This document shows positions 9,646-17,921 of a stretch of 44,910 nt of DNA, one piece after another (positions within the stretch are counted from its first letter, which is position 1; every line of letters begins with the position of its first letter). The translations under genes were made by a program, and so were the position numbers. The stretch is from Candidatus Omnitrophota bacterium (GTDB lineage Bacteria > Omnitrophota > Gorgyraeia > 2-02-FULL-51-18): positions 1-44,910 of the forward strand of contig JAHFFN010000008.1 of the NCBI GenBank assembly GCA_023247915.1. Reading direction: 5' to 3'. Below the pieces are notes generated by a model, which was not told the DNA's origin, searched no databases, and worked only from the letters and a program-made list of their open reading frames with translations.

Positions 9646-9700
9646 AGATGATTCCCCTCTATACTAGACGTCAGACCCCCGATTTTCCTTTCAACTATTT

Positions 9701-10306
9701 TCATAAATCCTCGGCTAGGCCTTTGCGGGTAAAGCGAGCTCTCAGCTTTTCACGGGTACGCCGGATAATGCTGGTAACCGTGTCCTCCGGAATTCCCAAA
9801 ATCTCGCCAATCTGTCGATGAGACTTCCCATCCATATAATGCCACTCCACACACAGCCGCTCCCGCGGTGGCAAAGCTTCCAAAATCTCGCTGACTGCAA
9901 CACTGATTTCTCGGGAAGAAGCCGGAGCCTCCATGGAGTTGGAGGTAATGTTTGCAAGTTCCTCATCGCCTTCGGCAATCTCCAATTTTCTTTCCAAGCG
10001 CGAAAGGCTTCGAACCTTGTCCATCGCCACATGAGAAGCGATAACGCTTAAAAATTTGCGGAGACTGTCTGCGTCTCTCAGCTTGGCCAATTCCTTTTTG
10101 TCCAAAAGTCGCTGAAAAACTTCCTGAAAAACCTCATCCACCGCATCCGACCGCGCGGCAAATTCCGTTCCGACAAAAGTCTTGTGAATGCTCCAGTAAA
10201 TCAATTTAGAAAAACGATCGACAAAAATATTCCAGCATTTCCGGCTTCCTTCAATACAGCCTTGAAGAATTTCCCGGTCGCTGGAGGCGCTGGTAATGCT
10301 AAAAAT
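9701..10306 (-). CDS. ECF RNA polymerase sigma factor, non-standard start
   Basis: Region 2 (REILQGCIEGSRKCWNIFVD, then RFSKLIYWSIHKTF and VDEVFQEVFQRLL) and region 4 (EALPPRERLCVEWHYMDGKS, then HRQIGEILGIPEDTVTSIIR) are both clear, so this is a group-4 sigma factor that would direct RNA polymerase to a stress or envelope regulon. The first conventional start is a TTG at 10204, which would remove half of region 2. The open frame extends 34 codons upstream to an in-frame TAA that is itself the nadX stop (10310-10312). Within that stretch only ATT codons at 10306 or 10297 are plausible starts; AGGA lies 9 nt before the ATT at 10306. With that start the protein is 201 aa, normal for the family. 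A rare ATT start or a sequence error are both possible. Confidence 0.82.
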   Translation of the reverse strand: MFSITSASSDREILQGCIEGSRKCWNIFVDRFSKLIYWSIHKTFVGTEFAARSDAVDEVFQEVFQRLLDKKELAKLRDADSLRKFLSVIASHVAMDKVRSLSRLERKLEIAEGDEELANITSNSMEAPASSREISVAVSEILEALPPRERLCVEWHYMDGKSHRQIGEILGIPEDTVTSIIRRTREKLRARFTRKGLAEDL

Positions 10307-10309
10307 AAA

Positions 10310-11122
10310 TTAAGTTCCTATTTTAACGTTTCGTAAAATACGTTCAAGCGTCGCTTCGGCCGAAAGAATCGCCAAGCGGCTCGTTTTAGGATTTTGCTCG
10401 GAAGGAAAATTTTCTGTGCGTGTATAAAAAGAACCAAAATCGCCCTGCACATACACCTCGTGCACATTGACCAGCATGTGCGGGCTGGCGATGATGCGCA
10501 CCTTGGTTTTTTTAGCACCGATAGCGGCCAGGCTCAGCGTGGCCGACACATTAATATTTTTTGGGAAACCTTTGCAGGCTTCGGCGGCATTACCCTCAAA
10601 CAAAACTTTTTCCTGTTTTAGCCCTTTGAGTTTAATGCCGTGTTTGATCACATAAGGCGCGTCTTCAAAACCCTGCGGCGGCTTGCGTGTCGTCAGGAGC
10701 ACCCGATGAATCTTTCCGACATTGGCCGCTTTCAGTCCATCGATGCCCACCACGCCACCGCTGGGCAAATACAAACAACAGCGATGCGTGCGAGCCAATT
10801 CAAAAATCTCTTTTTCACGGCCAAGAATACCACCAACACTCATCACCATCACGTCTTTTCCGGCGGACAACGCTTTTTTGGTGACCTCATACACCGCTTC
10901 TTTAGAGGCGGCTTCGATGACGAGATCACAGCGCTTGATCAATTCTTCGTAAGAATAAACTTTGGGTTTTGGTTTTTTTAATTCTTTTTGGAGTTTACGC
11001 GCATGCGAGGGTTCAGCATCCGAGATGGCCTCAAGAGTCACTTCGTCTGAAAATTTTCTTTGGCAGGCCTTGGCGAGTTCCCGACCGATAGTCCCGCAAC
11101 CAATAATGCCGACCTTAATCAT
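10310..11122 (-). CDS. nadX: L-aspartate dehydrogenase NadX
   Basis: A 270-aa NAD(P)-dependent dehydrogenase that oxidises L-aspartate to iminoaspartate, the first step of de novo NAD synthesis in organisms that use NadX in place of L-aspartate oxidase (NadB). The Rossmann loop GIIGCGTIGREL is at the N-terminus, VMSVGGI follows the nucleotide domain, and the family motif FPKNINVSATLSLA is at about residues 186-199. HEVYV and the C-terminal region are also typical. It follows panD after an AT-rich repeat. Its TAA stop is immediately followed, in the same frame, by the ECF sigma reading frame. Confidence 0.92.
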   Translation of the reverse strand: MIKVGIIGCGTIGRELAKACQRKFSDEVTLEAISDAEPSHARKLQKELKKPKPKVYSYEELIKRCDLVIEAASKEAVYEVTKKALSAGKDVMVMSVGGILGREKEIFELARTHRCCLYLPSGGVVGIDGLKAANVGKIHRVLLTTRKPPQGFEDAPYVIKHGIKLKGLKQEKVLFEGNAAEACKGFPKNINVSATLSLAAIGAKKTKVRIIASPHMLVNVHEVYVQGDFGSFYTRTENFPSEQNPKTSRLAILSAEATLERILRNVKIGT

Positions 11123-11137
11123 AAAAAACTCTTATCA

Positions 11138-11210
11138 ATGACAAATGACAAAATTCAAATGACAAATATTTTCTTTTGTCATTTGTGCTTTGAAATTTTT
11201 CATTTTATTT
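11138..11210 (-). repeat. AT-rich intergenic repeat, copy A (panD-nadX)
   Basis: Plus strand starts AATGACAAATGACAAAATTC and ends with TTTGTCATTTGTGCTTTGAA then TTTTTCATTTTATTT. Copy B (14072-14170) has the same two ends in the same orientation. The ends are partly complementary (ATGACAAAT against ATTTGTCAT), so the element can fold. Its distal end supplies the last codons and stop of panD. Confidence 0.75.
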
Positions 11211-11553
11211 TCTTACGGTTTTTATCGTCGACGAATACGACTTTGGGTTGATGCTTTTTGATTTCTTTGGGAGTCATGAGCGAGTAAGAAATAATAATCA
11301 CTTTGTCCCCCACCTCCGCCCAGCGCGCGGCGGCGCCGTTCATGCAAATCGTTCCGGTGCCGGCAGGGCCTTCCAGCACATAAGTTTCCACGCGGGTGCC
11401 ATTATTTAAATTAACGATTTGGACGCGCTCAAATACGCACATGTCGGCGGCCTTCAAAAGGTTTTTGTCGATGGTGATCGAGCCGGTATAGCGGAGATTA
11501 GCCTCCGTGACGGTCGCGCCATGAATTTTGGACTTCATCAAGACTCTAAGCAT
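11200..11553 (-). CDS. panD: Aspartate 1-decarboxylase PanD (proenzyme)
   Basis: 117 aa. Makes beta-alanine from L-aspartate for pantothenate and CoA. The proenzyme self-cleaves between Gly24 and Ser25 (RYTGSITID) to form the pyruvoyl group. K9 and the following H11-G12 are in place, and the C-terminal NGAAARWAEVGDKVIIISY is typical. The C-terminus ends in a basic stretch (DDKNRKKIK), part of which is encoded by the end of the AT-rich repeat. It starts 13 nt after panC. Confidence 0.95.
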   Translation of the reverse strand: MLRVLMKSKIHGATVTEANLRYTGSITIDKNLLKAADMCVFERVQIVNLNNGTRVETYVLEGPAGTGTICMNGAAARWAEVGDKVIIISYSLMTPKEIKKHQPKVVFVDDKNRKKIK

Positions 11554-11566
11554 TGTGTGTCAGCCT

Positions 11567-12418
11567 TTAAACTTTCACCAAAATATTGTCAATTAGTCTC
11601 GTTTTTCCGAAGAAAACGGCCAGTGCCAAAAGCGCTGTTTGACCAGTTTTTAAGTTTACCACAGGGGCCAGGGTTGCGGCATTGACTATTTCGATGTAGT
11701 CCACCCGAGCCTGGGATAGCCCCCGGATACGGCTTTGCAGTGTTTTTTTGATTATCGCAGCCTTTCGAGCGCCGGAGCGGATCGACTGCGCGGCCTGACA
11801 GAGCGATTGATGCAAAACGGGTGCTTCCCGGCGCTGTTCCGGCGACAAATAAACGTTTCTGGAACTCATCGCAAGACCGTCCTTCTCACGCACAATCGGC
11901 GCCATCTTCACCTGGACAGGAAAATCCATGTCTTGAGCCATACGCTCGAGCACTTTGAACTGCTGATAATCCTTTTGCCCCAAATAAAGCCGCGTCGGAG
12001 ATGTCTGGTGAAGCAATTTGGCCACCACGGTTGCGACGCCGCGAAAATGAATCGGGCGCGAAACGCCGCACAAGGGCTTGGCCAACTCATTCACTGTCAC
12101 ATAAGTCTGGTAGCCATTCGGATAGAAATTTTTGGCGTTGGGGGTATACAAAATATCCGTTTTGACTTTTTTGAGCATCGCGCAGTCACGCGCCATGTCT
12201 CGTGGGTATTTTTTAAAATCTTCGCCCGGACCGAATTGAGTCGGATTTACAAAGATGCTCACAATGACAACGTCATTTTCTTTTTTAGCGTGGCGCACCA
12301 AGGACAAATGTCCTTCGTGAAGAAAGCCCATCGTGGGCACAAAACCAATTGTTTTTTGTTTGTTTTGAAGAACGGTAACGGCGCTTTTAAGCGCCTTGGA
12401 GCTCTGAATGATTTTCAT
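11567..12418 (-). CDS. panC: Pantothenate synthetase PanC
   Basis: 283 aa, normal length. ATP-dependent condensation of pantoate with beta-alanine in the cytoplasm. Motifs in order: PTMGFLHEGHLSLV (HxGH-type nucleotide-binding motif), IFVNPTQFGPGEDFKKYPRD, GVSRPIHFRGVATVVAKL, LGQKDYQQ, and MSSRNVYLS (the KMSKS-equivalent). It overlaps the end of folK by 32 nt, an unusually long overlap that implies coupling. panD follows directly, so substrate supply and use are paired; panB is not in the window. Confidence 0.97.
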   Translation of the reverse strand: MKIIQSSKALKSAVTVLQNKQKTIGFVPTMGFLHEGHLSLVRHAKKENDVVIVSIFVNPTQFGPGEDFKKYPRDMARDCAMLKKVKTDILYTPNAKNFYPNGYQTYVTVNELAKPLCGVSRPIHFRGVATVVAKLLHQTSPTRLYLGQKDYQQFKVLERMAQDMDFPVQVKMAPIVREKDGLAMSSRNVYLSPEQRREAPVLHQSLCQAAQSIRSGARKAAIIKKTLQSRIRGLSQARVDYIEIVNAATLAPVVNLKTGQTALLALAVFFGKTRLIDNILVKV

Positions 12419-12890
12419 TGGGAAGCGCGTTCACGGCGTCGAGTAATTCACGCACTGATTTTTGAAGCCGCGGATGCACAAGATCGGGGGCGATTTCAGA
12501 AAGAGGTTTCAATACAAAAGAACGCTGAGCGATCTTGGCGTGAGGAATGCAAAGATTTTTTCCATCCACAATCACCACATCGTCATAAAATAAAATATCC
12601 AAATCCATCGGCCTCGGCGAATCGGTTTCATGGACTTTTGGACGGCCCAGGCGGCGCTCGATGATTTTGAGCTGTGTCAAAAGATCCAGCGGCATGAGAT
12701 CGGTTTTTATTTTGATGGCGGCGTTCAGAAAAGATTCTTGGGCAGGGCCACCCACCGGCTCGGTTTCAATCACCGAAGACATCGCCAAAAAATCAATTTC
12801 CGGATGCTCTTTGAGAAGCCCGAGCGCTTTGTCAATGTTGGCCTGGCGATCTCCAATATTGGAGCCAATGCCCAAATAGACGATGGCCAC
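12387..12890 (-). CDS. folK: 6-hydroxymethyl-7,8-dihydropterin pyrophosphokinase FolK
   Basis: 167 aa. Transfers pyrophosphate from ATP to 6-hydroxymethyl-dihydropterin in folate synthesis. Motifs: YLGIGSNIGDRQ at the N-terminus, ETEPVGGPAQESFLNAA, and the metal-binding signature PRPMDLDILFYDD (residues about 91-103). The start is GTG, which overlaps the dapL TAG stop by one base (TAGTG). It is followed by panC with a 32-nt overlap. Confidence 0.96.
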   Translation of the reverse strand: MAIVYLGIGSNIGDRQANIDKALGLLKEHPEIDFLAMSSVIETEPVGGPAQESFLNAAIKIKTDLMPLDLLTQLKIIERRLGRPKVHETDSPRPMDLDILFYDDVVIVDGKNLCIPHAKIAQRSFVLKPLSEIAPDLVHPRLQKSVRELLDAVNALPNENHSELQGA

Positions 12891-14062
12891 TACAGTACTT
12901 TTCTCATCCGCACAATGGCCTCACGAATCTCCGGTTCATTGACGGTCAGCGTAAAACGCACATAGCCTTCCCCCGGCCCACCAAAACCCACACCAGGAGT
13001 TGCCACAATTCCACAAGACTCTAAAAGATTTTTACAAAACACCGTGGAATCTTTTTGTCCGCCCGGCAAACGCGTAAACACATAAAAAGTCGCTTGATTA
13101 GGCTTCACGGGAAACCCTAGTTCTTTGAGACCGGCCACCAAAAGATCGCGGCGACGGCGATACATGATGTTTGTCTTCTTTGAAAAACCAAAACTATTTT
13201 TAAGCGCTTCTGAGGCGGTTACCTGCACCGCCGTAAAAACTCCGGAGTCGATGTTGGACTTCACCCGCAAAAGCGCGTTGATCGCCTCTTCGCGGCCGAC
13301 GGCAAATCCCACGCGCCACCCCGTCATGTTGCAGGTTTTAGAAAGCGAATGAAATTCGATCGCCACTTCTCTGGCGCCCGGAACTTCAAAAATACTGAGC
13401 GGCTTCTCTTTTCCGAAATACACCTCGGAATAAGCCAGATCCGACGCAACTAAAATTTTATGCTGTGTCGCCCATTTGATTAATTTTTCATAAAAAGAAC
13501 GAGTGGCAACCGCGCCCGTTGGATTATTGGGATAATTCACAAAAATAATTTTTGCTTTTTTCAAAATATCGGCCGGGACGGCTTCAAAGTCGGGCAAAAA
13601 CCCATTTTCTTCCTTGAGCGGCATCAGATACGGTTGACCGCCGGCAAACAAGGTTCCGCTTTTATAGGGCGGATAGCAAGGATCTGGAACCAACACCACG
13701 TCTCCCGGATTAATAAATGCCAGCGGCAGATGCGCGATCCCTTCTTTGGAGCCAATGAGCGGCAAGATCTCCGTATCTGGATTAAATGACACGCCAAATC
13801 TTTTTTTGACCCACAATGAAACATTCTGACGAAAGGCCGCGTTGCCGCGATCCAGTGGGTAATGATGTGTTTTGGAGTCCTTGATCGCCTTAGCCATCGC
13901 TTTCAAAATAAAATTTGGTGTGGCCTGATCCGGATCACCGACTCCAAAATCAATAACCTTCACCCCTTTGTCAATCGCCCGGCGCTTGGCACGGTCAATC
14001 TCGACAAAAAGATACGGTGGCAAAGCCTTCAAACGATCCGATTCATTTAAAAAGAAGCTCAT
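12890..14062 (-). CDS. dapL: LL-diaminopimelate aminotransferase (DapL-type)
   Basis: 390 aa from the ATG at 14062, which has AAAGGG 3 nt upstream; a longer frame to 14086 enters the AT-rich repeat and is less likely. It is a fold-type I PLP aminotransferase: DFGVGDPDQATP near the N-terminus, YPNNPTGA, the PLP lysine in HSLSKTCNMTGWRVGF and YVRFTLT near the C-terminus. DapL converts tetrahydrodipicolinate to LL-diaminopimelate in one step with glutamate. The lysine genes around it include dapA, dapB, dapF and lysA but none of dapD, dapC or dapE, which supports DapL over a general aminotransferase; that part is inference. Confidence 0.88.
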   Translation of the reverse strand: MSFFLNESDRLKALPPYLFVEIDRAKRRAIDKGVKVIDFGVGDPDQATPNFILKAMAKAIKDSKTHHYPLDRGNAAFRQNVSLWVKKRFGVSFNPDTEILPLIGSKEGIAHLPLAFINPGDVVLVPDPCYPPYKSGTLFAGGQPYLMPLKEENGFLPDFEAVPADILKKAKIIFVNYPNNPTGAVATRSFYEKLIKWATQHKILVASDLAYSEVYFGKEKPLSIFEVPGAREVAIEFHSLSKTCNMTGWRVGFAVGREEAINALLRVKSNIDSGVFTAVQVTASEALKNSFGFSKKTNIMYRRRRDLLVAGLKELGFPVKPNQATFYVFTRLPGGQKDSTVFCKNLLESCGIVATPGVGFGGPGEGYVRFTLTVNEPEIREAIVRMRKVL

Positions 14063-14071
14063 AATCCCTTT

Positions 14072-14170
14072 AATGACAAATAACAAAATTCAAATGACAA
14101 TTAAATTTCAAATTTTCAAATACCAAAACTTCTTCATTTGTAATTTGTGCTTTGACATTTGTCATTTTAT
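14072..14170 (-). repeat. AT-rich intergenic repeat, copy B (dapB-dapL)
   Basis: Plus strand starts AATGACAAATAACAAAATTC then AAATGACAA, and ends ATTTGTGCTTTGACATTTG then TCATTTTAT. It shares both ends with copy A (11138-11210), same orientation, with a longer and more diverged middle. Its distal end overlaps the dapB stop codon, just as copy A overlaps the panD stop. Confidence 0.75.
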
Positions 14171-14967
14171 TTCAACACATCCGCCATCGTGTACAGACCG
14201 TTTTTCTTTTTAGATAAAAATGCCGCCGCGACCAAGGCGCCCTTCGCAAACGCGTCGCGTGAAAGCGCGGTGTGTTTTAGCTCAATCGTTTCTCCAGGAC
14301 CGTGAAATAAAATCGTATGTTCGCCCACGATATCGCCGCCGCGCACCACATGAATGCCCAGCTCGTGACGACTCCGTTCCCCCGTCAGGCCTTGACGGCC
14401 ATAACGCGCCGCTTTTTTAAGATCCCAACCCTTAGCCTTTGCGATGACTTCGGCGATTTTTTTGGCCGTGCCGCTGGGCGCGTCCTTCTTTAAACGGTGA
14501 TGCGTTTCAATGATTTCAATGTCGTAGTCGCCGCCCAATCTGGAGGCCGCTAGCTCCGCCAACTCAAATAAAAAATTAGCGCCCAAGCTCATATTGGGAG
14601 AAAAAATGACGGGAATATTTTTAGACGCGGCGCGAATACGCAATGACAAGGGCTCCTCGATGCCGGTGGTGCCCACGACAAGCGCTGTTTTTGTCGCCAA
14701 GGCGGCATCCAAACACTTCGCTGTGCCCTCCGGCGATGAAAAATCGATCAACGTCTCGGCACCCTTTAGCGAAGCCGCCGATACCTCAGCGACTTTGACG
14801 CCGGCCTGCTTGCCAAAAGCCAAAGCCTCTCCGATGTCTTTGCCCAAACCTTTATTTTTGGCGCCTTCAAAAGCTCCGACGATTTTATAATTGGGTGATT
14901 CGTTGGCAAAATGTAAAATCCTAGCGCCCATCCGTCCCAGAGCGCCATTCATCGCGATTTTTGTCAT
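14167..14967 (-). CDS. dapB: 4-hydroxy-tetrahydrodipicolinate reductase DapB
   Basis: 266 aa. NAD(P)H-dependent reduction of the DapA product to tetrahydrodipicolinate. The N-terminal Rossmann loop is MNGALGRMG, followed by VVGTTG and FSPNMSLGANFLF. The catalytic histidine/lysine region ETHHRLKKDAPSGTA is complete, and HTILFHGPGETIELKHTALSRD is near the C-terminus. The ribosome site AAAGGA is 7 nt before the ATG. It starts 4 nt after dapA. Confidence 0.97.
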   Translation of the reverse strand: MTKIAMNGALGRMGARILHFANESPNYKIVGAFEGAKNKGLGKDIGEALAFGKQAGVKVAEVSAASLKGAETLIDFSSPEGTAKCLDAALATKTALVVGTTGIEEPLSLRIRAASKNIPVIFSPNMSLGANFLFELAELAASRLGGDYDIEIIETHHRLKKDAPSGTAKKIAEVIAKAKGWDLKKAARYGRQGLTGERSRHELGIHVVRGGDIVGEHTILFHGPGETIELKHTALSRDAFAKGALVAAAFLSKKKNGLYTMADVLK

Positions 14968-14971
14968 CGAC

Positions 14972-15850
14972 TTATCCTTTAATTGTCAGGCCGTAATCTT
15001 TCATAGCCTTCACTAATGTTTTTTCCGCGGCTTCGCTCAAAGAACAAAGCGGCAAACGCACCTCATCGCTACAAAGCCCCAAAAGCTTCATCGCACGTTT
15101 GACCGGGATAGGGTTAGTCTCAGTAAAAAGCGCTCGGCAAAGCGGAAATGTTTTGTAATGCGCTTCAGCGGCACCCGCGTGATCGCCTTTCAAATAAGCG
15201 TCTACCAGCTTGGCGATGTCTTCAGGGATAATATTGGCTGCGACGGAAATAACCCCTTTGGCACCCAGCGCCATCAGCGGCAATGTCAGCGAATCATCCC
15301 CTGAAAGAACGGTCAGATCGCACAAAGACATAATATGCGACGCCAAATCCATGTTACCCGTGGATTCTTTGACCGCCACAATGTTCTCAATCTTTGAAAG
15401 ACGTGCGATAGTCCCCGCCTCCAACGTCACGCTGGTGCGACCAGGAACATTGTAAAGAACGATGGAAATATCGACTGCTTCCGCGATAGCCTTGTAATGT
15501 TGATACAAACCTTCTTGTGTCGGCTTGTTATAGTAAGGCGTCACAATGAGCGCCCCATCCGCGCCGGCTTTTTTCGCAAATTTTGTGATCATGATCGCTT
15601 CGTCAGTGCTGTTGGAGCCTGTCCCCGCAATCACCGGCACTTCGCCGTTGGCTGCTTCCACCACCACTTGAATCACGCGCTCATGTTCTTCGTAGGACAG
15701 CGTCGGCGATTCCCCCGTCGTGCCCACCGGCACAATTCCGTCCGTACCCGCTTTGATTTGATATCGAACTAATTTTGCGAGTGCTTTTTCATCCAGCTGA
15801 CCGTTTTTAAACGGTGTTGCCAACGCGACCATGGATCCTTGAAATTTCAT
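14972..15850 (-). CDS. dapA: 4-hydroxy-tetrahydrodipicolinate synthase DapA
   Basis: 292 aa, normal length. Condenses pyruvate with aspartate semialdehyde, the committed step to lysine and diaminopimelate. Class I aldolase TIM barrel: [41 protein letters not shown], the tyrosine of [10 protein letters not shown] and the Schiff-base lysine in [20 protein letters not shown] is in the usual place. Its start overlaps the dapF stop (ATGA). Confidence 0.98.
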   Translation of the reverse strand: MKFQGSMVALATPFKNGQLDEKALAKLVRYQIKAGTDGIVPVGTTGESPTLSYEEHERVIQVVVEAANGEVPVIAGTGSNSTDEAIMITKFAKKAGADGALIVTPYYNKPTQEGLYQHYKAIAEAVDISIVLYNVPGRTSVTLEAGTIARLSKIENIVAVKESTGNMDLASHIMSLCDLTVLSGDDSLTLPLMALGAKGVISVAANIIPEDIAKLVDAYLKGDHAGAAEAHYKTFPLCRALFTETNPIPVKRAMKLLGLCSDEVRLPLCSLSEAAEKTLVKAMKDYGLTIKG

Positions 15851-16653
15851 ACGGTGACTCTCCCTTCAAAACTGGTGCTGACCGGCCCCTTTAAATAGAC
15901 ATCATGAAAATTCATGCCGTCTCTTGAAAAAAATATTTCCAAAACCTCGCCGCCATGCGTATGCACCTTGACCGGGGAGGTGAAACTCTTAAGCGCCGCC
16001 GCGACCAACGCGCCCGCGGTGGAACCGGTGCCGCAAGCCAGCGTTTCATCCTCCACCCCACGCTCATAAGTGCGGATGGAAATAGAATTATCAAATCGTA
16101 TGGAAATAAAATTAGCATTTGCTCCGCGCGGCGCAAACTGAGAGTGCCGGCGAATCGCGCGACCCTGCGTGAACACATCAACTTCTTCTAATTTATCCGT
16201 GACCACCACCGCATGCGGCACGCCCGTATTAATAAAATGCATGTCCTGACGCTTTCCGTTCAAATCAATTGTCAGCCCCAGTTTCAAATCTTTCGGATCC
16301 GCCATTTTGACAGTCACAACGTCACCGCGCACTTCCGCGCCAATAAGTCCCGCGAGCGTATCAATGGTGAGCTTATCCTTGGCAATTTTTTTATCCACCG
16401 CAAATTTGGCCAAACAGCGCACGCCATTGCCGCACATCTCAGCTTCCGACCCATCCGGGTTAAAAATCCGCATTCCCACATCCGCCTTGGCTGATTTTTC
16501 CATCACAATAAGCCCGTCGGAGCCGATAGAGAGTTTGCGATTGGATAAACGCCGGGCAAGCTCGGGAAATCCGCTCTTGAGAGAGCCCGCGAGATTATCA
16601 ATCATAATAAAATCGTTGCCAGCACCGGCCATTTTTGAAAATTCAAGCGTCAT
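15847..16653 (-). CDS. dapF: Diaminopimelate epimerase DapF
   Basis: 268 aa from the ATG at 16653 ([15 protein letters not shown]); a 7-codon longer frame would overlap lysA and lacks support. Interconverts LL- and meso-diaminopimelate. Both catalytic cysteines are present in their motifs: [13 protein letters not shown] and [11 protein letters not shown]. The N-terminal [14 protein letters not shown] is diagnostic. It begins 1 nt after the lysA stop and ends overlapping dapA. Confidence 0.97.
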   Translation of the reverse strand: MTLEFSKMAGAGNDFIMIDNLAGSLKSGFPELARRLSNRKLSIGSDGLIVMEKSAKADVGMRIFNPDGSEAEMCGNGVRCLAKFAVDKKIAKDKLTIDTLAGLIGAEVRGDVVTVKMADPKDLKLGLTIDLNGKRQDMHFINTGVPHAVVVTDKLEEVDVFTQGRAIRRHSQFAPRGANANFISIRFDNSISIRTYERGVEDETLACGTGSTAGALVAAALKSFTSPVKVHTHGGEVLEIFFSRDGMNFHDVYLKGPVSTSFEGRVTV

Positions 16654-16654
16654 T

Positions 16655-17920
16655 TTATAGAACTTCCGTGACAATGCGTTCGTTTTTGATCAGGTCTTCG
16701 CGAGTTTCCCTTTTTCTGGCGACAAAAAATTTCTTTCCGCGAACCACGACTTCCGGCACACGCGGCCGTGAATTATAATTGCTCGACATCACAAAGCCGT
16801 AAGCGCCGCAGGACAACACTGCCAAGAGATCCCCCACCTTCACGGTCGCGAGCTTCCGATTCTTGGCCAAAAAGTCTCCGCTCTCGCAAATCGGTCCCAC
16901 AATGTCCGCCGTCTCGTAGCGCGGCTTGGCAGACTTCACAACCGGCAAAATTTCGTGATACGCGCCGTAAAACGCGGGACGAATCAAATCATTCATACCG
17001 CCATCCACAATCAAAAATGATTTTGTTTTGGCTCTTTTTTCATACAGGACTTTTGTGACCAAAATGCCGCTGTTGCCGGAGATAAAGCGCCCGGGCTCGA
17101 GCACGATTTTTAAGCGATCCTTGCGCGACAAAAACAGCGGCAAAATCACATTGGCAAATTCCTGCGCGGTTTGCGGTTTTTCTTTGGAATAAACAATGCC
17201 GAGTCCACCGCCGATATTCAAATATTCAATCGGATTACCTTTATACCCAACGCTGTCAATAAATTCCAAAACGCGCTTAATCGCCTTCACAAACGGTTTG
17301 GCGTCCGTGATCTGAGAGCCGATGTGAATATGCACGCCGGCCAGCTTCAAATGCGGGTAGCGATAGGCCTGCATAAAAAGTTTGTACGCTTCATCCATAC
17401 CAATACCAAATTTATTTTCTTTGCTGCCGGTGGTGATGTAGTGATGCGTGTCCGGCGCGACATCGGGATTTAAACGAATCGCTACTTTTTGAGTGGTCTT
17501 GAGCTTTCCAGCGATCTGATTGATCACCTCGAGCTCCTGCTCCGATTCCACATTAAACATCAAAATCTTGGAACGAATCGCCTCTTCGATTTCTTCGACT
17601 CGTTTTCCGACAGACGCGAAAACAATTTTCTGAGGATCCACACCGACTTTTTTAGCGCGAAACAATTCACCGCCTGACACAATGTCGAGACCCGAACCAT
17701 TTTTAACCAGCGCGTTTAAAACCGTCAGATTGGAATTAGCCTTCATCGAAAAACAAATCAGAGCGTTGACAGGCTTAAACGCTTCTTTAAGTTTCAAATA
17801 ATGATCCAAAAACGTGCCGATGCTGTAGAGATAAAACGGCGTCCCCACCTCTTTAGCAATCTTGGTGATTGGGGTTTCTTCGCAGTAAAATTCTTTGCCT
17901 TTGTATCCGAAACGATGCAT
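16655..17920 (-). CDS. lysA: Diaminopimelate decarboxylase LysA
   Basis: 421 aa, normal length. PLP-dependent last step of lysine synthesis. The PLP lysine lies in CFSMKANSNLTVL; GSGLDIVSGGEL, the HIHIGSQI motif, LNIGGGLGI, EPGRFI, the GPICESGDFLA active-site region and YGFVMSSNYNSRPR are all present. The ATG starts 1 nt after the argH stop, with AAAAGG inside the argH end acting as ribosome site. It links the arginine and lysine gene blocks. Confidence 0.98.
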   Translation of the reverse strand: MHRFGYKGKEFYCEETPITKIAKEVGTPFYLYSIGTFLDHYLKLKEAFKPVNALICFSMKANSNLTVLNALVKNGSGLDIVSGGELFRAKKVGVDPQKIVFASVGKRVEEIEEAIRSKILMFNVESEQELEVINQIAGKLKTTQKVAIRLNPDVAPDTHHYITTGSKENKFGIGMDEAYKLFMQAYRYPHLKLAGVHIHIGSQITDAKPFVKAIKRVLEFIDSVGYKGNPIEYLNIGGGLGIVYSKEKPQTAQEFANVILPLFLSRKDRLKIVLEPGRFISGNSGILVTKVLYEKRAKTKSFLIVDGGMNDLIRPAFYGAYHEILPVVKSAKPRYETADIVGPICESGDFLAKNRKLATVKVGDLLAVLSCGAYGFVMSSNYNSRPRVPEVVVRGKKFFVARKRETREDLIKNERIVTEVL

Positions 17921-17921
17921 G

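Noticed and set aside
11735-12664. 309-codon plus-strand open frame across panC and folK
   Set aside because: It lies fully opposite two unmistakable enzymes, and its translation is His/Arg-rich with no domain; a shadow frame.
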